A stretch of 64,000 nt of DNA, taken from positions 34,603,607 to 34,667,606 of the forward strand of contig NC_084802.1 in the NCBI RefSeq assembly GCF_963169125.1. Direction: 5' to 3'. The stretch comes from Humulus lupulus. Its lineage: Eukaryota > Streptophyta > Magnoliopsida > Rosales > Cannabaceae. Position 1 is the first letter of the stretch. The number at the start of each line of letters is the position of its first letter. The position numbers and the translations under genes were made by a program. Shown in pieces: positions 55,620-64,000 of this stretch. The notes below the pieces were generated by a model. It saw nothing but the letters and a program-made list of their open reading frames with translations, was not told the DNA's origin and searched no databases.

Positions 55620-55960
55620 ATGCTCTAATCTATCTCATAGAGACTACCAGTTCCCCAGTTGGCAACAAAGTCTGAAATTCCCTAGCATACGAATCACTAG
55701 GTCTACACAACTGATCTATCACTCTAGCAGAAACAAATGAATGAGTAGCCCTAGAATCAATCAATGCAGTAAAAGAAGAACCAGCACTAGAAATATAACC
55801 TGTCACAACCGAGGGGCTAGCTTCAGCCTCAGTCTGGATCATGGTAAATACTCTGGCGGGAGCGAGACTGTTGCTCTGTATCGGATCTTTCTTTCTGTCT
55901 TGTGGGAAATCCCTCCACAAATGATAAATGCTCTCACAAGTAAAGCAGACCCTGATCTTG
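55620..55960 (-). pseudogene. G zinc knuckle and protease active-site region
   Basis: The minus strand reads CFTCESIYHLWRDF, a knuckle whose last Cys is lost. After a linker comes SSAGSSFTALIDSRATHSFVSARVIDQL, where the retropepsin D-S-G has become D-S-R. Both changes disable conserved functions (RNA binding and proteolysis). A stop follows near 55630. Confidence 0.85.
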
Positions 55961-55977
55961 CACTCACCCTGATGTCG

Positions 55978-56708
55978 TCATCTGCACCAAGGAGACACTG
56001 GGAAACTCCTCCAGTTGTCTCCCCTGCCCTGACGGCCACTGAAAGCACCCCGTGCCCTCCTATCGTGACCAAGAGGAACAAAAGAATCTGGGGCCTTTCT
56101 CTTCTGCTCACTGGGGCCACTACCCCGACTATACCCAGTAAAAGGAGGCACCATCCTCCGAGCATTGTGCCTAGCAGTATCCTCTCTCCATATCTGATCC
56201 TCGGCCCCCTCAACTGTAAGGGCCATGTCCACTTCCTGTGCATAAGTGGTCGCCCCTGGATCCAAGGTTTTCTTGATGTCCCTGCACAAACCAATCTCTT
56301 CGTGTCGTGTCAGTCAATAATAGATCTGGCGCAAACTTCGCCAACCGATCAAACTTCAATGCATACTCAATTATTGTCATATGGTTCTGGGTCAGGTTGC
56401 TAAACTCATCAACCTTCACAACTTGAACTGCGACACTGTCATACTTCTCATTGAATATATTTCTGAACTCTTCCCAAGTCATAACTGTAACATTCTTCCT
56501 CTGCGACACAACATCCCACCAGATGCAGGCGTCTCCTCTAAATGTGTAGCTGGCGCAAGCTAACCTCCCATTCCCTTCCACCCTCATGAAATCCAGGATG
56601 GAAGAAAGCATGTTCACTCACTGCTCTACCCGCAGTGGGTCTGGTCCACCCTCGAAGGTGGGAGGATGTTGTTTCTTGAACCTCTCATACAAAGGTTCCC
56701 ATCTGTTT
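55978..56708 (-). pseudogene. G gag, central and C-terminal part
   Basis: Minus-strand frames give YERFKKQHPPTFEGGPDPLRVEQ (56690-56620), ILDFMRVEGNGRLACASYTFRGDACIWWDVV and FRNIFNEKYDSVAVQVVKVDEFSNLTQNHMTIIEYALKFDRLAKFAPDLL. These are the hallmark blocks of chromovirus gag (retrotransposon gag domain). The C-terminal part is Arg/Gly-rich. Stops near 56625 and 56300. The gag N-terminus is on the far side of C4 at 61789-62022. Confidence 0.9.
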
Positions 56709-58633
56709 TGTAGTGTCTCAGAATTTTACTTAACTGAATAGTAGTAGTAATAGCTAGTAGTAGCTTGTAGTATGTTAGTGTCCGTGGATTTTGGTTCAAG
56801 CCAGAACTTAGTTGGAAACTCATAGCAACAGTTATGGATTTTATAAGTTTAACCTAGAGTTTAGAAATATTAATTATAACATAAGGTTTGATTAATATTG
56901 CTGGTCCTAGAAATATTGTTTATTATAACCTTAGATTTAGATAGAATTATTAAGAGCATGACACTTGTCACAAGCATGTTTATTTAAGGAATTAAGTATT
57001 TTTTATGAATAGTTTAATTAAAAGAAAGATCTAGAAGCTCTAGAACCTTCCAGCAGCTGTTAGGAACACATTTTTTACTAAGTCAAAGTTGTTTAATCAA
57101 TTCAAAATATGTTGAAAAAGAGCAAATACGTGTTTGATATATCAACGTATGCCAATATATCGCAGCTATAGGGGCCGATATATCGCCTACAGGAGATACA
57201 AAAAACACATCGACTTCGCACGAACGAAAGCACAAAGGGTCGGGGTAAAGGTCCAGGCAATATATCGCCCATGGTAGGCGATATAGCGCCTTTGGAAGCA
57301 ATTTTTGAAAGTTGGGGATTTAAATTTGAACACAGCCTTAACCACTTGGACTTGCTCTTGAACGATTTTGACCGAGTTCTGGGCATCTGTTGAATGAAAA
57401 TTCATATCTTTTTCATTTTATATTCATTTATTTATTCATCTTAAAAGGGGTTAGTTTCACTCCTTAAAATATATAAATAGGACCCAATACTCAGCCATTT
57501 CACTCACCATTCAAGCATTGTTCAGAGCCTCCAAGCAGCTAAGGTTACTATAGAGAGAAACACTTGGGTTTTGGGTTAACAGCTTTTCCAATCTAAGCTT
57601 TTCTAAAACACTTGGGAAGTAAGATATAGTGTTATTTCGGTATCGAGGTGTAGATCAAAGTCATAGTTCATCCAAGGTATTCTTATCATTAAGTTCAGTT
57701 CTTCATGTTTCTTTAGTTTTCTTTTGTTTTCATTCAAATCCTAACTCTTTGTTATGATTCTTGGTTAGGTGTTTAAGTTCTTTGAAACTTAAGGTTTTTC
57801 GGTAAGTTTCTATCTTGATGGTTTAGTTCTCTTTTTCATCTCCATTTCTTTAGAAAACTCATGGTTTTTACTGTTGGTTTTAGGAGTGTTCAAATCCTGT
57901 TCTTGTCTCCATATCTCGACTTTTGGTAAGGAAAATAGGTTAGATTATATGTGTTGATATGTTTATGCTATGATATTATATGTGATATGATATATGTTTT
58001 GTAGTCACTTGGGCATATGACTTGCTTAGATAGCAAGCCCCAAGAATTTTTATCATTTTCGTGGTTTAGAGTTATGATTTACCCTACCTCGATTAGTAGA
58101 CAGAGGACCTAGATGGGTTATCATATACTATAGTTGTGATCTAACCATTAATATTGTAGTCCTATATGATATACGTTTTTATAGTCATATGTTTTATAGT
58201 ATATGATTTATGATATAGTCTTATGTTTTATGATTTGTGACATATATGTTTTTTTAGTAGATTTTCCTTGCTGGGAATTAGGCTAATTTCTTTCTTTTTA
58301 GATGGTGTAGGAAAATGAGCATGGAAGGCGAGAAGGATTCGTGGCAGCATGGCATGTGTGTTGAGGATGAATGGATTGCTGGAAGATTGAGGATGACATT
58401 GTTTTTAAGTCTTTTTATTTATGTTTTATGTATTTCCGCACTTAGTATTTAAACAATTGATTAAAGTTATGTTTTATGTACTAAACAATGGATACCCATA
58501 CTTTACTTTGTATTTGGCACAATATTTTGGGTTTTAAATAAAGTTATGTTATTTCTTAAATATGTATTCAAATTAGTAGTTATGTTTAGTAGTTTTTAAT
58601 GGTCCAAGGTCTAGAATTAGTTGGGGCATTACA
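56709..58633 (+). repeat. 5' LTR of C4
   Basis: 1925 bp from TGTAGTGTCTC to GGGGCATTACA. Contains degenerate GATATATCG palindromes (57137-57300), a TATA box (57471-57480) and a single copy of the GGGCATATGACTTGCTTAG hairpin unit (58011-58045). Confidence 0.9.
57469..57481 (+). promoter_or_regulatory. TATA box of the C4 LTR
   Basis: AATATATAAATAGG, same relative position as in C1, C2 and C3. Confidence 0.6.
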
Positions 58634-58635
58634 GT

Positions 58636-58648
58636 TGGTATCAGAGCC
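58636..58648 (+). other. Primer-binding site of C4
   Basis: TGGTATCAGAGCC two bases after the LTR end, a perfect initiator Met-tRNA type PBS. Confidence 0.9.
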
Positions 58649-58770
58649 ACAGTTCATATGCATGAAGCTCTCCTTGATACACACGCACAAGCTCCAGAAC
58701 TAACCGCCAATGTAAGTGTTTATGTTTATGTTTACAGCTAATATTTTAGTCATTATGTTTTCAATTAAGA

Positions 58771-59237
58771 ATGGATGGAGCCTTGACCTATCAGGATATC
58801 CGATCCATTAAGGCATTAAAAAGGATTAGAGAGCCAAGGAATACAATAGGAGTGTTAGAAAGAATCACTCAAAGATTGATCTTATTCCACAAGGAGATAG
58901 TTCACCTTCAGACTACTAAGCAAATTATGATGAGAGCTACAGAATAATATGTCCTAGTAATTAGGCTTTTTAAAGATTTTCCTTCTGTAATTTCAACATT
59001 AGAAGAAATATGGGAGACTTTAGATGATGATGATGATTTACCGGTAGCCATGAGATATTATTTCTCATACTTAGGTTCACCTCCAAGTTGGAATTTCAAT
59101 TCACTAATAAACAAAAGCATAGCATCTTCATGAATCTTCCCCGTGGTAGTTTTGAGGCTCAAGATAATGATGATTATGAAGAAATAGATGATGACCTGTT
59201 AGATGAAGGATCAGATGTAGAAGATCCTGATTTTTAA
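58771..59237 (+). pseudogene. Unidentified ORF between PBS and gag in C4, acidic C-terminus
   Basis: The ATG at 58771 (MDGALTYQDIRSIKALKR) opens about 155 codons with one in-frame TAA (58945) and one frame change near 59100. The N-terminal third is basic and helix-prone. The middle reads FKDFPSVISTLEEIWETLDDDDDLPVAMRYYFSYLG, and the end is very acidic (DNDDYEEIDDDLLDEGSDVEDPDF), stopping at 59235-59237. I do not recognise it as gag, pol or any known domain. The likely leader intron (donor GTAAGT at ~58711, acceptor TTCTCCAG at 59643) would span it, so it may lie inside an intron of the gag transcript. C2 lacks this segment. It could be an additional ORF of this family or captured sequence. 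Confidence 0.5.
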
Positions 59238-59642
59238 ATTTACCCTAGTTATTTGTAGTTTAGTTTATTTATTTATTTCTTTCTTTATTTACTTATTTAT
59301 TTTTATTGAATTTATGATTGTACTTAGTGAAAATCTTTTTACAAATGAATATAACTATTATTTTTGATGACATGTATGAGTTTAATTTTTTTTTTTTACA
59401 ATCGTAATAAATAATAAAATTCAATAAATAATGACCAAGTTCGGTGAGGGTGGATACAAATCAATGGACCGAGTTCTGTATTGAGAGTTTAAGGGGCCAT
59501 AGTAGTGGGAATGATTTTACTGATCCCAGCCCTCCCTCAATATGGTTAACTTTGGAATAGCGACGAGTTTCGAGCCTGAGAAGTAAGTCATATAGGATGG
59601 TTAGAAACAGACTTAGAAAATAATAAACATGGCTTATTCTCC
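59238..59642 (+). other. C4 leader between the unknown ORF and gag
   Basis: AT-rich, then a segment shared with C2 (about 36900-37100) around ACCAAGTTCGGTGAGGGTGG. Ends in a splice-acceptor-like TTATTCTCCAG at 59634-59644. Confidence 0.55.
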
Positions 59643-60200
59643 AGTCTCAAGCAGGGCAATCTGACGGTAGTAGAGTATGCTCAACAGTTCGATCGACTTG
59701 CCAAGTTTGCACCAGAGTTGGTCCCAACCGACTTTTTGAGGGTCACCAAGTTTGTTAGGGGACTTAGACCCAAAATTGAGCTAGGATTCAAGCTAGCAAA
59801 CCCTGGAACCACTTCATACGTCGATAATCTAGAAACGGCTATAGAAGTTGAAAGGCTTCAGGCGATGATTAGTAAGGAGGAGGCCAGCAAGTATGAAACT
59901 AAGCAACAAAATCAACCTCAGAATAGTCAGAACCACAACAACAACCATCAGCATAGCAAAAATAATTGCCATAAGAGAAGGCATTCTGATAATAAGCAAT
60001 TCGACAATGAAAAAAGAGCACGGACTAGCAATGGAAGCAATAGGTCGGATTATGTATAATACCCGCAGTGCTCTAAATTTCAAAAGAAACATCCTGGTGA
60101 GTGTCGTGCAAACACCAAGGGTTGTTACAATTGTGGCCAGGAAGGTCATCGAAAGAGGGAATGTCCATAGCTCAAGCAAGAAGAGAAGAGGGATAATAAG
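59643..60200 (+). pseudogene. C4 gag fragment with intact CCHC knuckle
   Basis: Reads LKQGNLTVVEYAQQFDRLAKFAPELVPTDFLRVTKFVRGLRPKI, ETAIEVERLQAMI, then a Gln/Asn/His-rich stretch and KKHPGECRANTKGCYNCGQEGHRKRECP (60120-60170). The knuckle is a perfect C-x2-C-x4-H-x4-C. The N-terminal half of gag is missing. A TAA near 60057 interrupts the frame. Confidence 0.85.
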
Positions 60201-60660
60201 ATGATTCCAGCCAGAGTCTTTGCCTTGACCCAGGGAGAAGCCGAAGCTAGTAACAAAGTGGTCACAGGTCAGATTCCTATCCTCGATAATATATGTTCAG
60301 TATTATTTGATTCAGGAGCAACACACTCGTATATCTCGTTAGAAATGATGAAGAAATTAGACAAACCTTGTGAAAGATTAGAATTAGGTTTATGACAGAA
60401 TTTCCTTCGGGTGAAGTAGTCCTATCCACACGAATAGTACAAGGTGTACCGATCATAATAGAGGACGTAGAACTAGAAGGAGACCTGATAGAGCTAGAAA
60501 TCAAAGACTTCGACATATACTGGGAATGGATTGGCTAGGAATGCATGGCACAACCATCGACTGTAGAATCAAGAAAGTGATGTTCAAAACTCTTGACGGT
60601 TAGAGACTACATTTTATGGGAAAGATTTCAAGACTACGAACACCTCTTATCTCATCTCTC
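60201..60660 (+). pseudogene. C4 protease
   Basis: MIPARVFALTQGEAEASNKVVTGQIPI leads to SVLFDSGATHSYISLEMMKKL, the retropepsin active site with D-S-G intact (about 60298-60345). A stop or frame change follows at ~60393; further pieces (VPIIIEDVELEGDLIELEIKDF, GNGLARNAWHNHRL-like) show the rest is decayed. Confidence 0.85.
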
Positions 60661-61469
60661 AAAGCTCATAGGATGATAGAGAAAGGATGCACGTATTCTT
60701 AGCAAGCGTCACGGATGTGGCAAAGGAAACACCGCTAAAGGTTGGAGACGTTCGCATTACAAAGGAATTTCCAAGTACATTTCCTAGCGACTTACCAGGG
60801 TTGCTGCCGACTCGAGAAATTGACTTCACAATTGAACTAGTACCGGGAATCGAGCCTTTCTCAAAGGCACCATACCAGATGGCAACAACTGAGTCAAGGA
60901 GTTAAAGACACAGTTGCAAGAACTCTTAGACTTGGGTTTCATCAGACCAAGCCATTCGCCATGGGGAGCACCGGTTCTATAGATTACCGTGAGCTGAACA
61001 AGGTGACGATTAAGAACAAGTACCCGCTATCCCGAATCGGCGACTTATTTGTTCAACTCCGAGGAGTGACCATGTTTTCTAAGATTGATCTACGGTCCGG
61101 TTATCACCAGCTCAAGGTACGGGAAGAGGATATACCAAAGACAGCATTTAGAACTCGATATGGACATTACGAGTTTCTAGTTACGTCTTTTGGTCTTACC
61201 AACGCTCCAGCCTCATTGATAGATTTAATTAATCGAGTCTTCAAGGATTACTTGGATAAATTCGTCGTAGTGTTCATTGACGATATTTTGATGTACTCCA
61301 AGGACGAAATCGAGCACGAGGAACATTTAAGAATGACCATGCTACGATTGAAGGAACATCAACTTTACGCCAAGTTCAAGAAGTGAGAATTTTGGCTTTC
61401 GCAAGTAGTGTTCCTCAGCCATATAGTATAAGATGGAGTTGCTATAGACCCAGCTAAGGTAGAGGCTGT
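60661..61469 (+). pseudogene. C4 reverse transcriptase with intact catalytic motif, truncated 3'
   Basis: The lead-in [28 protein letters not shown] (60760-60850) is followed after a stop near 60903 by [61 protein letters not shown] and [19 protein letters not shown] (61260-61310). The catalytic IDD is intact. A TGA at 61384 follows, then LSQVVFLSHIV and DPAKVEAVKD, where pol stops at a junction with LTR sequence. RNase H and integrase are absent. Confidence 0.9.
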
Positions 61470-61788
61470 GAAGGATTCGTGGCAGCTTGGCATGTGTGTT
61501 GAGGATGAATGGATTGAATGGACTGCTGGAAGATCGAGGATGACGTTGTTTTTAAGTCTTTTGATTTATGTTTTATGTATTTCCGCACATAGTATTTAAA
61601 CAATTTATTAAAGTTATGTTTTTATGTTTTATGTACTAAACAATGGGCACCCATACTTTACTTTGTATTTGGCACAATATTTTGGGTTTTAAATAAAGTT
61701 ATGTTATTTCTTATATATGTATTCAAATTAGTAGTTATGTTTAGTAGTTTTTAATGGTCTGAGGTCTAGAATTAGTCGGGGAATTACA
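61470..61788 (+). repeat. Remnant of the C4 3' LTR
   Basis: Matches the last 302 bp of the 5' LTR (58332-58633), with a ~9-13 bp local duplication near 61508 (GGATTGAATGGACTG). It is fused to pol at GAAGGATTCGTGGCAG. Ends GGGGAATTACA. Confidence 0.9.
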
Positions 61789-62022
61789 TATTTTCCACAA
61801 CAGGCTGGACTGGCACTGATGCCACAACCTATGGAACCTGCAACCCAATGCCCTAAGGAGGGGCCTGTTGCCTCAATTGTCGAAGCTCTTCCTCTATTCG
61901 GTGAAGTCTAGCTTCCATCTCAGCAAATAACTGTTGCCAATTCGGTGGGGCAGGTGGAGGGTCCTAACCCTGGTTGTCATCCTTGGACCTATTGCCACAG
62001 AGTCTGATTGATTGTCGAGGCA
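61789..62022 (-). pseudogene. G gag N-terminal part
   Basis: The ATG near 62022 reads MPRQSIRLCGNRSKDDNQG on the minus strand, then after a stop PPNWQQLFAEMEARLHRIEEELRQLRQQA, a short coiled-coil, and ASVPVQPVVENM, ending at the C4 insertion. This is the usual start of chromovirus gag (variable N-terminus, coiled coil, then the capsid region found at 56708 and below). Confidence 0.8.
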
Positions 62023-62343
62023 TCACAACAATATGCCTGTAATCAATGACACCGCTCATCAGGCATGATAACAACATCCAAAACCACCTCCCAATTCACA
62101 TCAACCAACCACAATCAACAATCCACAAACACTGATAACATTCAACAATCAAGGGGCCATGCCCTAGCATCATGCATATGTCAACTCATTTAACATGCTC
62201 TATATAAATACACAGCCAAACAGAGCACTTTAACAAGCAATTAAACATATAATTCAATTTTACCAACCAACCCTGAGTCGAGCTTGTCACTGGCAACGAG
62301 TGTACATGTTCGGTCGATCTCCAGGAACCATAAACCTTGGCTC
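62023..62343 (-). other. G leader
   Basis: About 320 bp non-coding between the PBS and gag ATG. No distinct feature beyond AC-rich composition on the plus strand. Confidence 0.6.
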
Positions 62344-62355
62344 GCTCTAATACCA
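62344..62355 (-). other. Primer-binding site of G
   Basis: The minus strand reads TGGTATTAGAGC three bases after the 5' LTR end: one mismatch to the initiator Met-tRNA type PBS. Confidence 0.8.
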
Positions 62356-62358
62356 AGT

Positions 62359-63836
62359 TGTAACGTCCTACTTCCTTAGATTCGTTACTAAGTGAGTTTA
62401 AAACGTGCCATTAGCTCACTAATCGAGACTTTAAGTTAAAAGTGTGACTAAACTGGGACAAAATTCATTTAAAGACATTGAATATAAAATATTTGGTCAT
62501 TCATTGAAAACGTAAAGATTTATACATTTGGAATCCCAAAATACTGTTTAGAAAATACTTTGCATCTCAAAATATACAACCAAAGTTGACCTAGGCGAAA
62601 AAACAACCATTACAGAACTTTCCCCCCAAATTACCCTACCCGTGGCAGCCAGGTAGGCCGAACATGTACCCATCGCTCCACGCTCTCCATACTCATGGTT
62701 AGTCAACCTTTCCTTTGCCCTTACCTGCACCATAGGGCACCCGTGAGCCGAAGCCCAGCAAGAAAACTCAACACAAATAAATAACATATGCATATACATC
62801 AATAGCGTATACTAAAAGCCAACAAGCTAAACACAAAATGGCCATGCTGTCCCAGGCGCTTTACCAGGCCCGGGGTTCGCGGTCTTCACCAAAAGATGTC
62901 TCCAACATTCTAGGAGGGTCTCACCATATTGGCCTGCACTTCGCGTGCTCTATGTCGTTCTCGGCCCCTTGCCGTAATCGACTTCCTGCCGTTCTTGGCC
63001 TTCGTTGTTCCCTGCCGTCGCCATTCCACTCACAAATATATTTCGAATAACATAATAATAACATATATCTAAACATAATCAAAACTTAAACACAAAGGCT
63101 GCACCCTACAATTCAATCAATCGAGCCACGCCCTGCTCTACAGGTACAACAGTTTTCTTACCTTTAATCCGGGTGCTAGCAATCAGGCAAGCAATCACGA
63201 CCTCGGAGAATGATCCTCTCCTGAGTCCCAGAGGTATCCTAGTCACACACCGCAAGTAACATTCTCGTTACTACCCGGTTTCATAATTAATCCCTGGAAC
63301 CAATCCCTTGCTCTCGGGACCTCCCGTTTCCCCATACAGGGTGGTGAAAACGTCCCTTGAGCCCCTGGGCCTAGTCCCTATAAACATAAAATTCAAGGCC
63401 CTGAAAATGGCCTGCCGCCATGGCACAGCCTTACAGGAGATGCGGCACACAGCAAGGTCTCCCTGTCTTGAATCCTCACAGCGCCGCAGGTCGGAAGAAT
63501 AGGGTCGCGGCGCTCCTACGCGAACCCAGAAAAACTGGGTTTTTCCACCATTTTCCCCAAGCCAAAACTCACCCAAGCCATGCCCCAAGTGTACTCATGT
63601 CCCAAACAGTCCCAAAACTCCAAATAACAGCACATACACAACATATATACATCAAAACCCATTCCAAACTCACACCCAAACTAAATTTCAACCAATGGTT
63701 TAAAATTCAACAAAAAACATAAACCAAACCATAAACTTTTAAAACTTGATAGAATCCTTACCTTTATATCAAAATTCGACCCTAAGCTGCCTCCAATGCA
63801 ACTCCAAGCTTCAGTCCTAAAATTTCCAAGCTTAAG
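62359..63836 (-). repeat. 5' LTR of G, partial (interrupted by L4)
   Basis: Aligns with 50206 to ~51620 of the 3' LTR. The sequence is cut after CTTAAG at 63836, where another LTR begins. The remaining ~700 bp of this LTR must lie to the right of the window. Confidence 0.9.
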
Positions 63837-64000
63837 TGTAACGCTCTACTACCTTAGAGTCGTTACTAAGTGAGTTTAAAATGTGCAATTAACTCGCTAA
63901 ACGAGTTTTTTAGAACAAAAGTGTAATTAAACAAAAAGTCAAGGCTGTAATTTTTTAAAAGTACTCTATTACATTGAAAATTCCAAGAGTCTAACATTTG
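63837..64000 (-). repeat. L4: end of another LTR of the same family, nested in the G LTR
   Basis: TGTAACGCTCTACTACCTTAGAG... again matches the family end (compare 50206 and 62359) but starts in the middle of the G LTR. Left flank TTAAG (63832-63836) is the probable target-site duplication. It continues beyond the window. Confidence 0.85.

Larger units (their letters stand above)
56709..61788 (+). mobile_element. Deleted chromovirus C4 inserted in the G gag gene
   Basis: Plus-strand order: 5' LTR (56709-58633), PBS, an unidentified ORF, leader, gag part, protease, RT (to ~61440), then directly the last ~319 bp of the 3' LTR. RNase H, integrase and most of the 3' LTR are gone. Flanks are TGTTT (56704-56708) and TATTT (61789-61793), a 5-bp duplication with one mismatch. 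G gag coding continues on both sides. It belongs to the same family as C2. Confidence 0.9.
50206..64000 (-). mobile_element. Minus-strand chromovirus-like Ty3 element G (right end beyond the window)
   Basis: Minus-strand order: 5' LTR (from beyond 64000 to 62359, interrupted by L4), PBS (~62344-62355), gag (62022 to 55900, split by C4), protease, RT, RNase H, integrase with C-terminal tail, and 3' LTR (52360-50206). All expected domains of a full element are present, but with numerous stops and frameshifts. The 5-bp left flank is AACAA (50201-50205); the right copy is outside the window. Confidence 0.9.

Noticed and set aside
55741..56403. 220-codon plus-strand reading frame
   Set aside because: Antisense to the G gag/protease coding region, which has clear motifs on the minus strand.

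Overview
The window reads as nuclear DNA of a repeat-rich flowering plant, most likely a eudicot; the species cannot be told from sequence alone. It is AT-rich, carries no bacterial-style genes, and almost everything recognisable is a transposable element. I found no host protein-coding gene, tRNA, rRNA or CRISPR array. The elements are Ty3/gypsy (Tat/Ogre-like, chromovirus-like, Athila-like), Ty1/copia (SIRE-like and others), one 5'-truncated LINE and one long-TIR DNA element resembling a MULE. Nearly all coding regions carry stops, frameshifts or deletions.

Layout, left to right. 1-861: AT-rich, nothing recognised. 862-2428: non-autonomous MULE-like element with ~200+ bp terminal inverted repeats. 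~2.6-30.2 kb: an old plus-strand Tat-type element (T1) cut into pieces by later insertions: gag (3.1-3.75 kb), protease/RT/RNase H (19.4-21.4 kb), integrase tail (23.0-23.4 kb), and a 3' region with ~235-bp tandem repeats (23.5-25.0 and 29.8-30.2 kb). Its gag/protease boundary is split by a copia element (X, 3763-19430). X contains a second copia-like LTR plus gag (Y, 5465-10342, with a LINE inside), a minus-strand SIRE-like element with an extra long ORF (S, 10348-17118), and the 3' end of a chromovirus (C1, 17119-19105). T1 also carries a minus-strand copia solo LTR (21445-22848) and a 4.85-kb unit that is a solo LTR inside a solo LTR (24973-29822).

30.2-41.5 kb: a heavily decayed plus-strand chromovirus (D) interrupted by an internally deleted minus-strand chromovirus with two LTRs and a perfect TSD (C2, 32975-39341) and by a minus-strand solo LTR with a perfect TSD (C3, 39517-41369). 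41.5-49.5 kb: a minus-strand Athila-like element (LTR, 3' non-coding region, gag remnant). Its LTR is split by T2 (41911-45771), a Tat derivative that has lost gag-pol and keeps two 604-bp LTRs plus a spliced gene-like ORF antisense to the element. 49.5-64 kb: a fragment of a ~2.4-kb-LTR family (L3) invaded by a minus-strand gypsy element (G, 50206 to beyond the window end). G's gag is split by a plus-strand deleted chromovirus (C4, 56709-61788), and its 5' LTR is invaded by another LTR of the same family at 63837.

The arrangement is a multi-layer nest built by repeated insertion, LTR-LTR recombination to solo LTRs, and illegitimate deletion. Four perfect 5-bp target-site duplications could be read directly (ccaag, tcggg, tattt, attgt), and a fifth (aaaat) flanks T2. 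The most unusual items are T2 with its antisense spliced ORF, the same-family solo LTR within a solo LTR, an unrecognised acidic ORF upstream of gag in C4, and palindromic or hairpin repeat blocks shared by the chromovirus LTRs.
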